From positions 332,279-366,592 of the forward strand of contig CAMYID010000022.1 of assembly GCA_947258435.1 (NCBI GenBank): a DNA stretch of 34,314 nt, in the 5' to 3' direction. Positions 9,856 through 18,013 of the stretch are shown piece by piece. How positions within the stretch are numbered: the stretch's first letter is position 1; every line of letters starts with the position of its first letter. The stretch is from an uncultured Alphaproteobacteria bacterium. Its GTDB lineage: Bacteria > Pseudomonadota > Alphaproteobacteria > UBA11222. A model generated the notes under the pieces. That model was not told the origin of the DNA. It made no database searches and saw only the letters and a program-made list of their open reading frames with translations. The position numbers were made by a program, and so were the translations under genes.

Positions 9856-9892
9856 AAAAACCCCGCGCGCATATATCTGGCGCGGGGTTTTT
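9856..9892. terminator. Strong bidirectional Rho-independent terminator
   Basis: A perfect stem AAAAACCCCGCGC / GCGCGGGGTTTTT surrounds an 11-base loop. It has a T-run on the plus side and, read on the minus strand, a T-run from the A-rich left side. It lies between the globin gene (plus) and the convergent SDR gene (minus) and should end both transcripts. Confidence 0.9.
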
Positions 9893-9916
9893 CCTCGAGG
9901 GTCGGTTATCGCCCGA

Positions 9917-10702
9917 TCAGTAGGCGGACATGCCACCTTCCGCGGGCACGCTCGCGCCGTTGATCATGCGCGATTCGTCGGATGCCAGGAACAGCGCAAC
10001 ATTGGCGATATCTTCGGGCTTGCCCACACCGAACGGGTAGCGCGCCATGCCTGCGGCGCTTGCCGCATTTGACTGCTCGTTATCGGTGCCTTCCAGATTG
10101 ACGCCGAACCGTTCCATCACCCGTTCGGTCAGGATGACGCCGGGGCAGACCGCGTTCGTCCGGATATTATCCCGGGCATATTGACCGGCGAGTGAGCGGG
10201 TGAGGGAGATGATGCCCCCTTTCGCGCTGGAATAGACCATCGCGGGAAAGCTGCCTTTGAGCGCGGCGGCCGAGGAAACGTTGACAATCGTTCCGCCACC
10301 CGCTTTCAGCAGATGCGGAATACCGTAGCGGCAGCACAGGAAAGGCCCCTTAAGGTCGAAATTCATCGTGAAGTCCCAGACATCCATGTCGACCTCATGG
10401 ACTTTCTTGTCCGCCGCGATCGAACCGCCCGCGCAATTGAACAGGACATTAAGCTTGCCGAAATGCTCGGCCGTGCCGTCAATGCCGTTCTTCACGCTGT
10501 CCGCATCGGTGACGTCGGTCTGAATGAAGATCGCCTCGCCGCCCGCGGCGCGCACCTCTTCCTCGCAGCGTTTGCCCAGATCCTCCTTCAGCTCCAGAAT
10601 GCCGACCTTTGCGCCCTCGCGTGCAAATATATGTGCCGCCGCGCGTGCAATACCGGAACCTGCCCCGGTGATCGTTGCAACCTTGCCGTCCAGTCTGCCC
10701 AT
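9917..10702 (-). CDS. SDR-family NAD(P)-dependent oxidoreductase
   Basis: This is a 261-residue classical short-chain dehydrogenase/reductase. The nucleotide site is TGAGSGIARAA (residues 13–23; Ala replaces the last Gly of the usual GxG), followed by DVTDADS and NCAGG at about 89–93. The catalytic set is Asn115, Ser144, Tyr157 and Lys161 (YSSAK). CPGVILTERV and FLASDESRMINGASVPAEGG close the fold. Substrate is unknown; acidic Glu37 after the second strand favours NAD over NADP. It is convergent with the globin gene across a terminator and divergent from cheZ. Confidence 0.9.
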   Translation of the reverse strand: MGRLDGKVATITGAGSGIARAAAHIFAREGAKVGILELKEDLGKRCEEEVRAAGGEAIFIQTDVTDADSVKNGIDGTAEHFGKLNVLFNCAGGSIAADKKVHEVDMDVWDFTMNFDLKGPFLCCRYGIPHLLKAGGGTIVNVSSAAALKGSFPAMVYSSAKGGIISLTRSLAGQYARDNIRTNAVCPGVILTERVMERFGVNLEGTDNEQSNAASAAGMARYPFGVGKPEDIANVALFLASDESRMINGASVPAEGGMSAY

Positions 10703-10931
10703 CGAAAAACCCTCCCCGAAAAATTGTCTGAATTCATTGACAATACCATTGCGATAACGCCATTGCGGTCGTCGCCGCGCCGGGCAGTATAGGTGGCAAT
10801 GGCACGGCAGGCGACAGCCAAACGCGGCATGTATCGCAGATCACCCGTTTTTGCCGCCTTATCAACCAGATTTTAGGAAAGATTGTCGAGGATGCCTCGA
10901 TAGCGGCGGAAAAACAGATTGAACAATTATT

Positions 10932-11747
10932 ATGACTCAGACGAAAAAGCGGCTTTTCAGCGCGGAAATCCGGCATTTTCAGAGTGCCGATCCTGCCATG
11001 GGGAAAGAGGGGGCGGCAAACTTCGCCTACCCGGACTCCGATGCCCATGATGAGATCATGACGGAAATCCGTAAATTGCGTGAGGAAATCACCAAAGGCA
11101 GTGCGGCGGTGTCGCACGCGTCGGATCTTTTGCCCGGCGCCGCCGATTCCCAGGGCGGTGATCTGAGTGCCGAACGGCAGGCCGCGCAGGCTGAAATCGA
11201 AAATTATCGCGAAGAGCTCAATCAGGCGGCGACACTGAAAGCCGAACTTATCGCTTTGTCGCAAGCGATCGAGACGACAAAGCAGGAGATCGCCGCACTG
11301 CGCTATAACGGCAAGGATGTGGACCGGATTTCCGATGTGACCCATGAACTTGATGCGGTTGTCGGCGATACGGAAAAGGCGACAGAAACGATTCTGGAAA
11401 ACTGCGAATCGATCGAAAAGCTTGTGGAGACATTGGAACTGCAGGCATCTTCGGCCGAAGAGCGGGCAACGACCGAGGATATTGCCGCACAGGTGATCCG
11501 GATCTATGAGGCCTGCAACTTTCAGGATATTACCGGCCAGCGTATCTCAAAAGTCGTCAGCGCGCTGAAATTCATCGAGGAACGTGTGACGCGGATGATG
11601 GATATCTGGGGCGGGGACGATATTTTCGCGGCGATTTCGCTGCCCCAGCCCGAAGCAAGATCCGAGGAGGATTTGCTGCTTAACGGGCCCGCGCGGGAAG
11701 AAGACGAATCCGCGACCCAGGCGGAGATCGACGCCCTGTTCGATTAG
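10932..11747 (+). CDS. cheZ: CheZ-family protein phosphatase (chemotaxis)
   Basis: This is a 271-residue, mostly helical protein. The motif ACNFQDITGQRISKVV (194–209) matches the CheZ active site, where Asp143 and Gln147 of the E. coli enzyme speed hydrolysis of CheY-phosphate; the equivalents here are Asp199 and Gln203. The C-terminal peptide QAEIDALFD resembles the CheY-binding tail of CheZ and the CheY-binding N-terminus of FliM. A long coiled region runs about 80–175, as expected for the four-helix dimer. The gene stands alone; no che or flagellar genes are in the window. No strong ribosome site precedes the ATG at 10932, and Met23 is an alternative start. Confidence 0.88.
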   Translation: MTQTKKRLFSAEIRHFQSADPAMGKEGAANFAYPDSDAHDEIMTEIRKLREEITKGSAAVSHASDLLPGAADSQGGDLSAERQAAQAEIENYREELNQAATLKAELIALSQAIETTKQEIAALRYNGKDVDRISDVTHELDAVVGDTEKATETILENCESIEKLVETLELQASSAEERATTEDIAAQVIRIYEACNFQDITGQRISKVVSALKFIEERVTRMMDIWGGDDIFAAISLPQPEARSEEDLLLNGPAREEDESATQAEIDALFD

Positions 11748-12136
11748 GCATCAGTCCCGACTTGTAGGCGTGGTGTCGCATCGGTGCCGCATCGGTGCCG
11801 CGCTCTGTCAGCATCTTGCGTTTACCGGGTTGTCTGTTGAATTTCACATCCAGTAACAGTTGTTATCACGCCGGGCACCGCGCCGCTTCCACGGTGTGGC
11901 GCAGGCTTGTTTGCGCTCGTCTTTACGCGACAATTGCGTTAGCCTGCAAACCGGACCGGGTGCCCCCCGATGGTGCTGTGATTGCCAGCGGGGTCACACC
12001 GGGTTTTTAATCCGGCGCGATCACCGGGCATTTTGATAATGTGATCGCTGTTCTTGGCGGTCTGTCCGGGGCTGTGATTTTGGTGCCGGGTTGCGTTCAA
12101 ACCGCCCGCGACTGTTTCTGGTTTGATTATCTGTTT
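11748..12136. other. 389-bp stretch without a supported gene
   Basis: Between cheZ and the EamA gene there is an 11-bp tandem repeat, GCATCGGTGCC at 11778–11799. There is also a promoter-like TTGAAT-N18-TGTTAT (11837–11866) overlapping a short palindrome TAACA-GT-TGTTA (11854–11865). Short open frames here (for example 11795–12010) show no recognisable protein. A CCCGCGACTGT sequence near 12107–12117 resembles part of a cobalamin riboswitch, but the rest of the riboswitch is missing. Confidence 0.4.
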
Positions 12137-13090
12137 ATGTCATCTTCGGCGACTTCCCCTGCCCCTGCCCCTGCCCCGTCATCGGACGCGGCACCCTTGC
12201 AGGAAAAGGTGCTCAAAGGCATCTTGTTCATGTGTCTGGCAGTCAGTCTGTTCCCGGTCATGAATGCGGCGGTCAAGTATCTCTCCACCGATTACAGCAT
12301 CACGCAGATCGTCTGGGCGCGCTATGCGGGCCATTTTGTCTATATGGTGATTGCATTTCTGCCGCGATATGGGCGGCGACTGTTCTATTCGGTCAAGCCA
12401 GGCATTCAGGCGATGCGGTCGCTGCTCGCATTCGGGTCGACGACAATCTATTTCACCGCGCTTGGGTTTATTTCCCTGCCGATGGCTGCGGCGATCAGTT
12501 TCGTATCGCCCTTCTTTGTGACCGCCATGGCCGGACCGGTATTGGGGGAGAATGTGGGCTGGCGGCGCTGGCTTGCGGTTGCTGTGGGTTTTGGCGGGGC
12601 GCTTATCATCATCAGGCCAGGTGCCGAGGCGTTTCACTGGGCCATGCTGCTGCCGGTGATGAGCGCATTCTGCTATGGGCTTTATCAATTGCTGACACGC
12701 AAGATTTCGGCTGCCGATACCCCTGAAACAACGATCCTTTATACCGCCTTTGTGGGGCTTGCGGTGATCAGTCTTTTTGCGCCGTTCGACTGGCGCTGGC
12801 CGACGATGGATGCGACAGGCGCATGGGATATCCTGCTGTTTCTGTCGCTCGGTTTCTTTGGCGGGTTCGGCCATTATTGCGTGGTGAAAGCTTTGCAATT
12901 TGGCCCCGCTGTTGTGATTGCACCCTTCACTTATGGGCAGCTTGTGGGAGCGACGCTTTTTGGCTTTATGCTGTTTGGGGATTTCCCCGATTTATGGGTC
13001 TGGGTGGGGGCCGCACTGATTGTGGGCAGCGGTATTTTCATCACCTGGCGCGAAAACCGTATCCGTCAGCGTGCCGCGCCAGCGGACTGA
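12137..13090 (+). CDS. EamA/DMT-family membrane transporter
   Basis: This is about 317 residues from the ATG at 12137; a GTG at 12041 in the same frame would add 32 residues, with no family support. After a Ser/Pro/Ala-rich cytoplasmic start come about ten hydrophobic segments in two EamA repeats. The first repeat includes WARYAGHFVYMV, TTIYFTALGFISLPMAAAIS and VLGENVGWRRW; the second includes GLYQLLTRK and PFTYGQLVGATLFGF. Such proteins are usually exporters of metabolites or amino acids. Substrate is unknown. It is convergent with the TetR gene. RhaT/YdcZ-like subfamilies are alternatives. Confidence 0.9.
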   Translation: MSSSATSPAPAPAPSSDAAPLQEKVLKGILFMCLAVSLFPVMNAAVKYLSTDYSITQIVWARYAGHFVYMVIAFLPRYGRRLFYSVKPGIQAMRSLLAFGSTTIYFTALGFISLPMAAAISFVSPFFVTAMAGPVLGENVGWRRWLAVAVGFGGALIIIRPGAEAFHWAMLLPVMSAFCYGLYQLLTRKISAADTPETTILYTAFVGLAVISLFAPFDWRWPTMDATGAWDILLFLSLGFFGGFGHYCVVKALQFGPAVVIAPFTYGQLVGATLFGFMLFGDFPDLWVWVGAALIVGSGIFITWRENRIRQRAAPAD

Positions 13091-13133
13091 GCCCGCGAAA
13101 TTCCCCGTAGTGCGAGCAGGCAAGACCAGGGCA

Positions 13134-13166
13134 GGCTGACAGATATGCCATGGCGGGCTGTCAGCC
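13134..13166. terminator. Hairpin between convergent EamA and TetR genes
   Basis: GGCTGACAG at 13134–13142 pairs perfectly with CTGTCAGCC at 13158–13166 across a 15-base loop. The right arm overlaps the TetR stop codon. No T-run follows on either side, so termination is uncertain. Confidence 0.35.
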
Positions 13167-13769
13167 ATCCATAGGAGTGCCTTGCGCGCCGATGCGCAGG
13201 ATCATCCCAGTAAGCAGCGCCTGACATTTCACATCGCCAAACCGGACGGGCGTTGCAATGGCCTGACTGCACAGTCCCAGCAAGCCGGCAATCAGCAGAT
13301 CCGCCTCCCCTGCGGCATAGCATTCGGGCGGCAGCTGGCCGGTCTGCTGCGCCTGTCTGATCGCGGTAACCACGGCACGCCGCAACCGGTCGGGAAAGAT
13401 CTGATGCATGGCCGCAAGGTCGGGGTCGGCAATCTGCATGCCGCCCATCGCCAGCCAGAAATGCCATGCAAGCCGCACCTCCTCATCGCGGGGAAGCAGT
13501 TCCTGCAGCATCGCATGAATCTGCGCCTGGCCGTGGTGACCTGTCACAGTTTCCGCCCGCTGTGCAAGGGTGTCGGAGGCTTGCGCAAGCGCGTAGCTCA
13601 GCAAAGACTGCTTGTTTTTGAAGTAACGTGTGAGAAATCCGGTCGTTACCGACATCTCTGTTGCGATCGGGCGCATGCTGACAGCGGCAATGCCTTGCGT
13701 TGCGACAAGCTGCCAGCAGGCGCGGGCGATGCGGTCGCGCGCATTCAGCGGTATCTGATCAGGTTCCAT
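13161..13769 (-). CDS. TetR-family transcriptional regulator (BetI-like)
   Basis: This is a 202-residue protein. The N-terminal DNA-binding domain (about 8–55) has RIARACWQLVATQGIAAVSM and the helix-turn-helix IATEMSVTTGFLTRYFKNK; the layout resembles BetI. The C-terminal ligand domain contains VRLAWHFWLAMGG and LLIAGLLGLCSQAI. The start at 13769 was chosen because a longer frame would run through both palindromes at 13800–13880. It is divergent from the class III aminotransferase, and the palindromes lie between them, so it probably represses itself and the aminotransferase. Ligand unknown. Confidence 0.88.
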   Translation of the reverse strand: MEPDQIPLNARDRIARACWQLVATQGIAAVSMRPIATEMSVTTGFLTRYFKNKQSLLSYALAQASDTLAQRAETVTGHHGQAQIHAMLQELLPRDEEVRLAWHFWLAMGGMQIADPDLAAMHQIFPDRLRRAVVTAIRQAQQTGQLPPECYAAGEADLLIAGLLGLCSQAIATPVRFGDVKCQALLTGMILRIGAQGTPMDG

Positions 13770-13799
13770 TTCCGCATTCACCGTCTGGTCTTGCCGGAC

Positions 13800-13815
13800 A
13801 ATAACATATGTTTTT
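13800..13815. promoter_or_regulatory. Probable TetR operator, copy 1
   Basis: AATAACATATGTTTTT carries the palindromic core AACATATGTT (13803–13812). It sits 30 bp upstream of the TetR start. Together with preceding bases it forms a 19-bp direct repeat (13794–13812) with copy 2, 65 bp apart. Confidence 0.65.
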
Positions 13816-13864
13816 GCCGCTGTGCCACCCTCATACCCGATGACGCTATTCGCCTTGCCCGGAC

Positions 13865-13880
13865 AATAACATATGTTATT
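13865..13880. promoter_or_regulatory. Probable TetR operator, copy 2 (perfect palindrome)
   Basis: AATAACATATGTTATT is a perfect 16-bp palindrome, about 124 bp upstream of the aminotransferase GTG start and 95 bp upstream of the TetR start. It shares the 19-bp block (13859–13877) with copy 1. Its place between divergent genes fits an operator for the adjacent TetR protein. Confidence 0.7.
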
Positions 13881-14003
13881 TTCCTGACAACAGGCTGGCA
13901 GGTGCATTTTGCCGGGCGGGCGCTTATGCTGCGCGCTGTTTCAGCCACCTGCTCCGCGCGGGCAGGCGGCGCATGCGTGCAGCAATCAATTGGAGATCAG
14001 GCC

Positions 14004-15341
14004 GTGGCAATACCCAATGCACCGCTTTGGCCCTTTGTACCGGTACCCGGCTGGTCGCGCCGTTTTGTTCGCGCCAAAGGCAGCTATCTCTATGACGAGA
14101 CGGGCCGCGCGGTGCTGGATGCCGGGGGCGGCGCAATCGTCATCAATATCGGACATTGCCGGGACGCGGTCATTGCCGCCGCCGAACAGGCGATGCGGCA
14201 GCTCACCTATGTCACTCCGCCATTTGAGACGCCCGAACGTCGCGCGCTTGTGGACAGGCTGCGCAAGAGCTGGTTGCCCGACGGTGTGGCGCGGGTGCAT
14301 CTGAGCAGCGGCGGGTCCGAGGCGATGGATGCGGCGATGCGGCTGGCGCGGCAGTCGCATGTCGCGGCCGGCCGCCCCGGGCGTGCGAAATTCATCGGTC
14401 GGGACATCGCCTATCACGGCACAACATTGACGACCCTGGCGGCAGGCCACCACACTGCCCGCCGGCACGGGCTTGACGTTCTGTTTCCCGATATGCTGCG
14501 CGTGCCGATCTGTTATCCGCTGCGCGCGCCGGGCGGACGTTTCGATCCTGACTGCGGCAGGCAGGCGGCGGCGGCGCTTGAGGCACGGATTCTGGCTGAA
14601 GGCCCCGATACGATTGCCGCCTTTATTGCCGAACCCATTGTCGGATCGAGCGGCGGGGCCATCGTGCCGACAGATGATTACTGGCCTGCGGTGCGCGATA
14701 TCTGCGACCGGCACGGCATATATATTATTGCGGATGAGGTGATGACGGGGTTCGGCCGGACCGGGCGCAATTTCGCCGCCGATCACTGGCAGCTTGTCCC
14801 CGATATCATTGTGTCGGGCAAGGGGCTTGCGGGGGGCTATATGCCGATCGTCGGGGTCTTTGCGACAGAGGCGGTGGTCCTCCCGCTTGAGGATGCCGGC
14901 TGGCCATTGATGTTCTATACCTTTGGTGCCCATCCTGCGGCCTGTGCAACGGCCAATGCGGTGCTCGGTATCCTCGAGGATGAAGAACTGGTGCCGCGGG
15001 TTGCGACGCTCGAACCCAAATTCCGCGCCCTGCTTGAGGAAAAATTGCGCGATCATCCGCATATCGCGGAAATTCGCGGCAAGGGGCTGCTCTGGGCTGT
15101 TGAGATTGTGCGTGACCGGCAGACCCTCGCCCGTTTTGATGAAGCGGACCAGATTACCGGCAAGGTTATCGAGGTGGCCCTTTCCCGTGATGTCCTGCTT
15201 TATCCCGGCGGCACAGGCAGTCAGCGCGACATCGTTTGCATGGGCCCGCCCTTTATCGTGACCGAGGAAGAGCTGGGCCGGATCGCCGAAACCCTGTGTG
15301 AGGCGATAGATGTTGCCACGGGCCGCAAGCCCGCGCCCTGA
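14004..15341 (+). CDS. Class III PLP-dependent aminotransferase
   Basis: This is a 445-residue enzyme that moves an amino group using pyridoxal phosphate. Start at the GTG (14004) was chosen because GGAG lies 8 bp upstream and the family N-terminus WPFVPVPGWS follows. An ATG at 13926 is possible; the frame stays open further upstream but without homology. The PLP-binding Lys is Lys273 in SGKGLAGGYMP, and IADEVMTGFGRTG (242–254) holds the pyridine-contacting Asp244. SSGGSEAMDAA and AYHGTT are also family-typical. Substrates may be omega-amino acids, diamines or other amines. It is divergent from a TetR regulator whose probable operators lie upstream. Confidence 0.9.
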   Translation: MAIPNAPLWPFVPVPGWSRRFVRAKGSYLYDETGRAVLDAGGGAIVINIGHCRDAVIAAAEQAMRQLTYVTPPFETPERRALVDRLRKSWLPDGVARVHLSSGGSEAMDAAMRLARQSHVAAGRPGRAKFIGRDIAYHGTTLTTLAAGHHTARRHGLDVLFPDMLRVPICYPLRAPGGRFDPDCGRQAAAALEARILAEGPDTIAAFIAEPIVGSSGGAIVPTDDYWPAVRDICDRHGIYIIADEVMTGFGRTGRNFAADHWQLVPDIIVSGKGLAGGYMPIVGVFATEAVVLPLEDAGWPLMFYTFGAHPAACATANAVLGILEDEELVPRVATLEPKFRALLEEKLRDHPHIAEIRGKGLLWAVEIVRDRQTLARFDEADQITGKVIEVALSRDVLLYPGGTGSQRDIVCMGPPFIVTEEELGRIAETLCEAIDVATGRKPAP

Positions 15342-15398
15342 TCCCCTTCCGCCGTATTGCGATCACCTCTTTCTGCTGCCCCGATCGATGACGGGAAG

Positions 15399-15418
15399 GG
15401 GGCGGTCCGTCCCGCCCC
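15399..15418. terminator. GC hairpin between convergent aminotransferase and amidohydrolase genes
   Basis: GGGGCGG (15399–15405) pairs with CCGCCCC (15412–15418) across a 6-base loop. No T-run follows. It lies in the 111-bp convergent gap and may end transcription from either side. Confidence 0.4.
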
Positions 15419-15452
15419 AGGCCATTCTGTTTGCGTGGCGATTGCCTTGCGC

Positions 15453-16499
15453 TCAATCCTGGAAGCCTTCCAGCCGATAGAAGCGTGCCGCACTGTCCTT
15501 GAACAGTTCCGCCTTCTCCGACGCGCTGAAACCGCTTGCGATTTTCTTGAACGCGTTCCACAGCACCCCATAGCTGCAGGACATTTTGTCGACCGGGAAG
15601 TTGCTTTCAAACATACAGCGTGCCGGCCCGAAACAATCGATCGTATGCAGATAATAGTCCCGTGTCGCCTCGACAAGCGCGTCTGAACCTGGTGGCAGCT
15701 CCTGCTTGTGCCAGCCAAAACCATTGATTGTCATATTGATTCCACCAAGTTTGACATAGACATTGGGGCATTCAGCCAGTGCCGCCATATCCTTCCGCCA
15801 CTGACTGAAAATTTCTGCCCTTTGGTCGGCATAGGGCCCAATGCCAAGGGGCCCGCCGAAATGATCAAGCACGATGGGCAAGTCCGGCAGGGCCCGCGCC
15901 ATTTCCGTCAGCTCCCCGATCTGGTGGTGGTAAAGCCAGGCGTCAAAGGACAGGCCGAGCTGACCCAGCGCCGCCGCCCCTTCCCGAAATCTGGCATCGC
16001 CCAACAGGCCGCGGGGCGGATTGGTATGGGAGTTCTGGATTTCGTCATGAACATCCCAGCCTGCCGCATGCCGGATACCGCGAAACCGCGCAGGAGCCGC
16101 GGCAATATGCGCTTCAAGCACGGGTTTTACCCCCTCGCCGAGGGAAAGATCCGCAAAGCTCACAATGCCGGCACAGGCCGCTGTCTTGCCATAAATGCCG
16201 CTTGCCGACTGTGCGGCGACGCCATTTACAAATTCGGTTTCACCCACCGGCCGCATGGCGTCGGGCCCGCCTGCGCGGTACATCGCCATGCATTCGACAA
16301 ACACGGTGGCGACGATATTGTGGCCACTGCCGGTATCGGCCAGCAGCTCATCCAGAAAATAGCGGTTGGTGGGAAAATCCCATAAATGGTGATGCGGATC
16401 GATGATCGGCAGATCCGGCTCCAGTGCCGGTTCCGTCAGCTGCCCCAGCCAGCCTGTATCTTCCCTGATAAGCGATAGCGTTTCCTTGGCATCGGACAT
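15453..16499 (-). CDS. Amidohydrolase-2 family metal-dependent hydrolase
   Basis: This is a 348-residue TIM-barrel hydrolase of the amidohydrolase-2 (COG3618-like) group. The metal-binding HxH is in DPHHHLW at 35–41, near the N-terminus. Other conserved pieces are FRGIRHAAGWD, IVLDHFGG, NVYVKLGG and FESNFPVDK, the last giving the late Asp. Members act on lactones or decarboxylate aromatic and dicarboxylic acids; the substrate here is not predictable. It is convergent with the aminotransferase. The 213-bp space upstream, to the ech gene on the same strand, holds no recognised gene. Confidence 0.87.
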   Translation of the reverse strand: MSDAKETLSLIREDTGWLGQLTEPALEPDLPIIDPHHHLWDFPTNRYFLDELLADTGSGHNIVATVFVECMAMYRAGGPDAMRPVGETEFVNGVAAQSASGIYGKTAACAGIVSFADLSLGEGVKPVLEAHIAAAPARFRGIRHAAGWDVHDEIQNSHTNPPRGLLGDARFREGAAALGQLGLSFDAWLYHHQIGELTEMARALPDLPIVLDHFGGPLGIGPYADQRAEIFSQWRKDMAALAECPNVYVKLGGINMTINGFGWHKQELPPGSDALVEATRDYYLHTIDCFGPARCMFESNFPVDKMSCSYGVLWNAFKKIASGFSASEKAELFKDSAARFYRLEGFQD

Positions 16500-16712
16500 A
16501 TTGATTCCTCCCCGGCAGTGTAGTGCGTGCCATCTTGTCGTTCAGCAAGGATAGGCGGATCAGCCTGTCAGGTACAAATTGAAAGCGTAATTAGTCGCCG
16601 CGCCTGCGATCTTTAGCGGCGGGCGGCGGGTTTGAAAGCGCCTCCGCCGCCGCCGCTTTCCCGGATCTCTTCCGGTAAGGCCCCGGTTTTTGCAAAGGAT
16701 GCCGGTAGTGTG

Positions 16713-17489
16713 TCAGCAATCCTTGAAATTCGCGGTTCGCTTGTCGGCGAAGGCGGCCATTCCTTCGCTCTGATCCTCGGTTGCGAACATGGAATGAAAC
16801 AGGCGCCGCTCGAACCGCACTCCTTCGCTCAATGTCGTTTCATAGGCGCGGTTAACCGATTCCTTGGTCATCATAACGATAGGTGCGGAAAGATTGCCGA
16901 TTTTCGTGGCGGCGGCCAGCGCTTCATCGAGCAGATCATCGGCGGGGACCACCCGGCTCACCAGCCCGGCGCGCTCGGCTTCCCCGGCATCCATCATGCG
17001 CGCGGTCAGGCACATCTCCATCGCTTTCGATTTGCCGACAAAACGGGTCAGCCGCTGCGTACCGCCCGCACCGGGCATCACCCCGAGATTGATTTCCGGC
17101 TGGCCGAACTTCGCCGTATCCGCGGCAAGGATAAAGTCGCACATCATGGCTAGTTCGCACCCGCCGCCAAGGGCATAGCCCGCCACAGCCGCGATCACCG
17201 GTTTGCGGCAGCGCGTGACCCGCTCCCAGTTCGCGGTGATGAAATCCTCCTTGAACACATCCATATAGCTTTTGGGCTGCATCTCCTTGATATCCGCGCC
17301 GGCGGCGAATGCCTTTTCACTGCCGGTCAGCACGATGCATTTGACAGCATCGTCAGCTTCGGCGGCGTCCAGTGCCTCGGTCAGCTCATTCATCAGCTCG
17401 TTGCACAGCGCATTGAGCGCGTCGGGCCGGTTGAGCCGTACCAGCAGGGTCGCGCCATGGGCTTCGACGATGATATTTTCGTAAGACAT
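16713..17489 (-). CDS. Enoyl-CoA hydratase (crotonase)
   Basis: This is a 258-residue enzyme that hydrates trans-2-enoyl-CoA in fatty-acid or related beta-oxidation. Both catalytic glutamates are present: Glu112 in [11 protein letters not shown] and Glu132 in FGQPEINLG. The oxyanion-hole region [14 protein letters not shown] is at about 57–70. Start at 17489 was chosen because AAAGGAG lies 8 bp upstream; an ATG seven codons earlier would place that site inside the gene. It lies downstream of mutM and a small secreted protein on the same strand, a neighbourhood often kept in alphaproteobacteria. It contrasts with the atypical crotonase at 7503–8282. Confidence 0.95.
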   Translation of the reverse strand: MSYENIIVEAHGATLLVRLNRPDALNALCNELMNELTEALDAAEADDAVKCIVLTGSEKAFAAGADIKEMQPKSYMDVFKEDFITANWERVTRCRKPVIAAVAGYALGGGCELAMMCDFILAADTAKFGQPEINLGVMPGAGGTQRLTRFVGKSKAMEMCLTARMMDAGEAERAGLVSRVVPADDLLDEALAAATKIGNLSAPIVMMTKESVNRAYETTLSEGVRFERRLFHSMFATEDQSEGMAAFADKRTANFKDC

Positions 17490-17566
17490 GCTGTCTGCTC
17501 CTTTAGGCAATCGCTTGAGGCGCCCGGGCTGCGGCTGTTCTGCCTTCTTTCAATATGTGGCGAAAT

Positions 17567-17950
17567 TCAGTCCTGCGGGCGCGGTGAAATTCGAAACCGC
17601 ACAAGGATCGTATCGCTTGCCTCGCTTGCCGGATTGATCGGAAAGTCGATTGTCAGCATTTCATCCTCGCGTACGAAGTGCATCCCGGCCATGCCTTGCG
17701 TGGTCCAGCCAAGTTGCGACAAAGTCTGGCGATAGAAACGTTGAATGGCCTCGGCTGTCAACTCGCCACCGGCATAGGTTTCAACAATTCTGCCCGCAGG
17801 CGTATCGAACACCAGCCCATGATCGGGATATTCGGTGAGCCCCGCCATCATCGGCAGATCGCCTGCAAGCGTTGAAAAAGCCTCCGCTCGTAATTCACGG
17901 GGACCAAGCGCCAGCGCGCAGAAAAGCAAAATCAGTGCTAGTCGTGACAT
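17567..17950 (-). CDS. Small exported protein of unknown function
   Basis: This is a 127-residue protein that I do not recognise by name. The first about 23 residues (LALILLFCALALGP, then ELRAEAFS) look like a signal peptide, so the product is probably periplasmic. The rest has patches such as MMAGLTEYPDHGLVFDTPAG, AIQRFYRQTLSQLGW and LTIDFPI. Start at 17950 was chosen because GGAG lies 7 bp upstream; an ATG five codons earlier would absorb it. It sits between mutM (63 bp upstream) and ech (77 bp downstream), same strand, so the three may be co-transcribed. Confidence 0.8.
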   Translation of the reverse strand: MSRLALILLFCALALGPRELRAEAFSTLAGDLPMMAGLTEYPDHGLVFDTPAGRIVETYAGGELTAEAIQRFYRQTLSQLGWTTQGMAGMHFVREDEMLTIDFPINPASEASDTILVRFRISPRPQD

Positions 17951-18013
17951 GAACTGTCTCCGCATCCGGGGGGCGCCTTTGGCTGTTCCCTGAATTTCAT
18001 CTCTGGCATGAAG

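Noticed and set aside
12085-12125. CCCGCGACTGT suggests a cobalamin riboswitch before the EamA gene
   Set aside because: The conserved AGGGAA block and the GCC/GGC pairing elements are missing, and the gene is not a typical B12 target.
13182-14003. Upstream extension of the aminotransferase frame to 719 residues, suggesting a fusion protein
   Set aside because: The extra part is antisense to the TetR gene and crosses both operator palindromes; a GTG with GGAG upstream marks the start at 14004.
13986-15062. 358-codon minus-strand open frame opposite the aminotransferase
   Set aside because: It shows no domain and has shadow-type composition; the plus strand has complete PLP-enzyme motifs.
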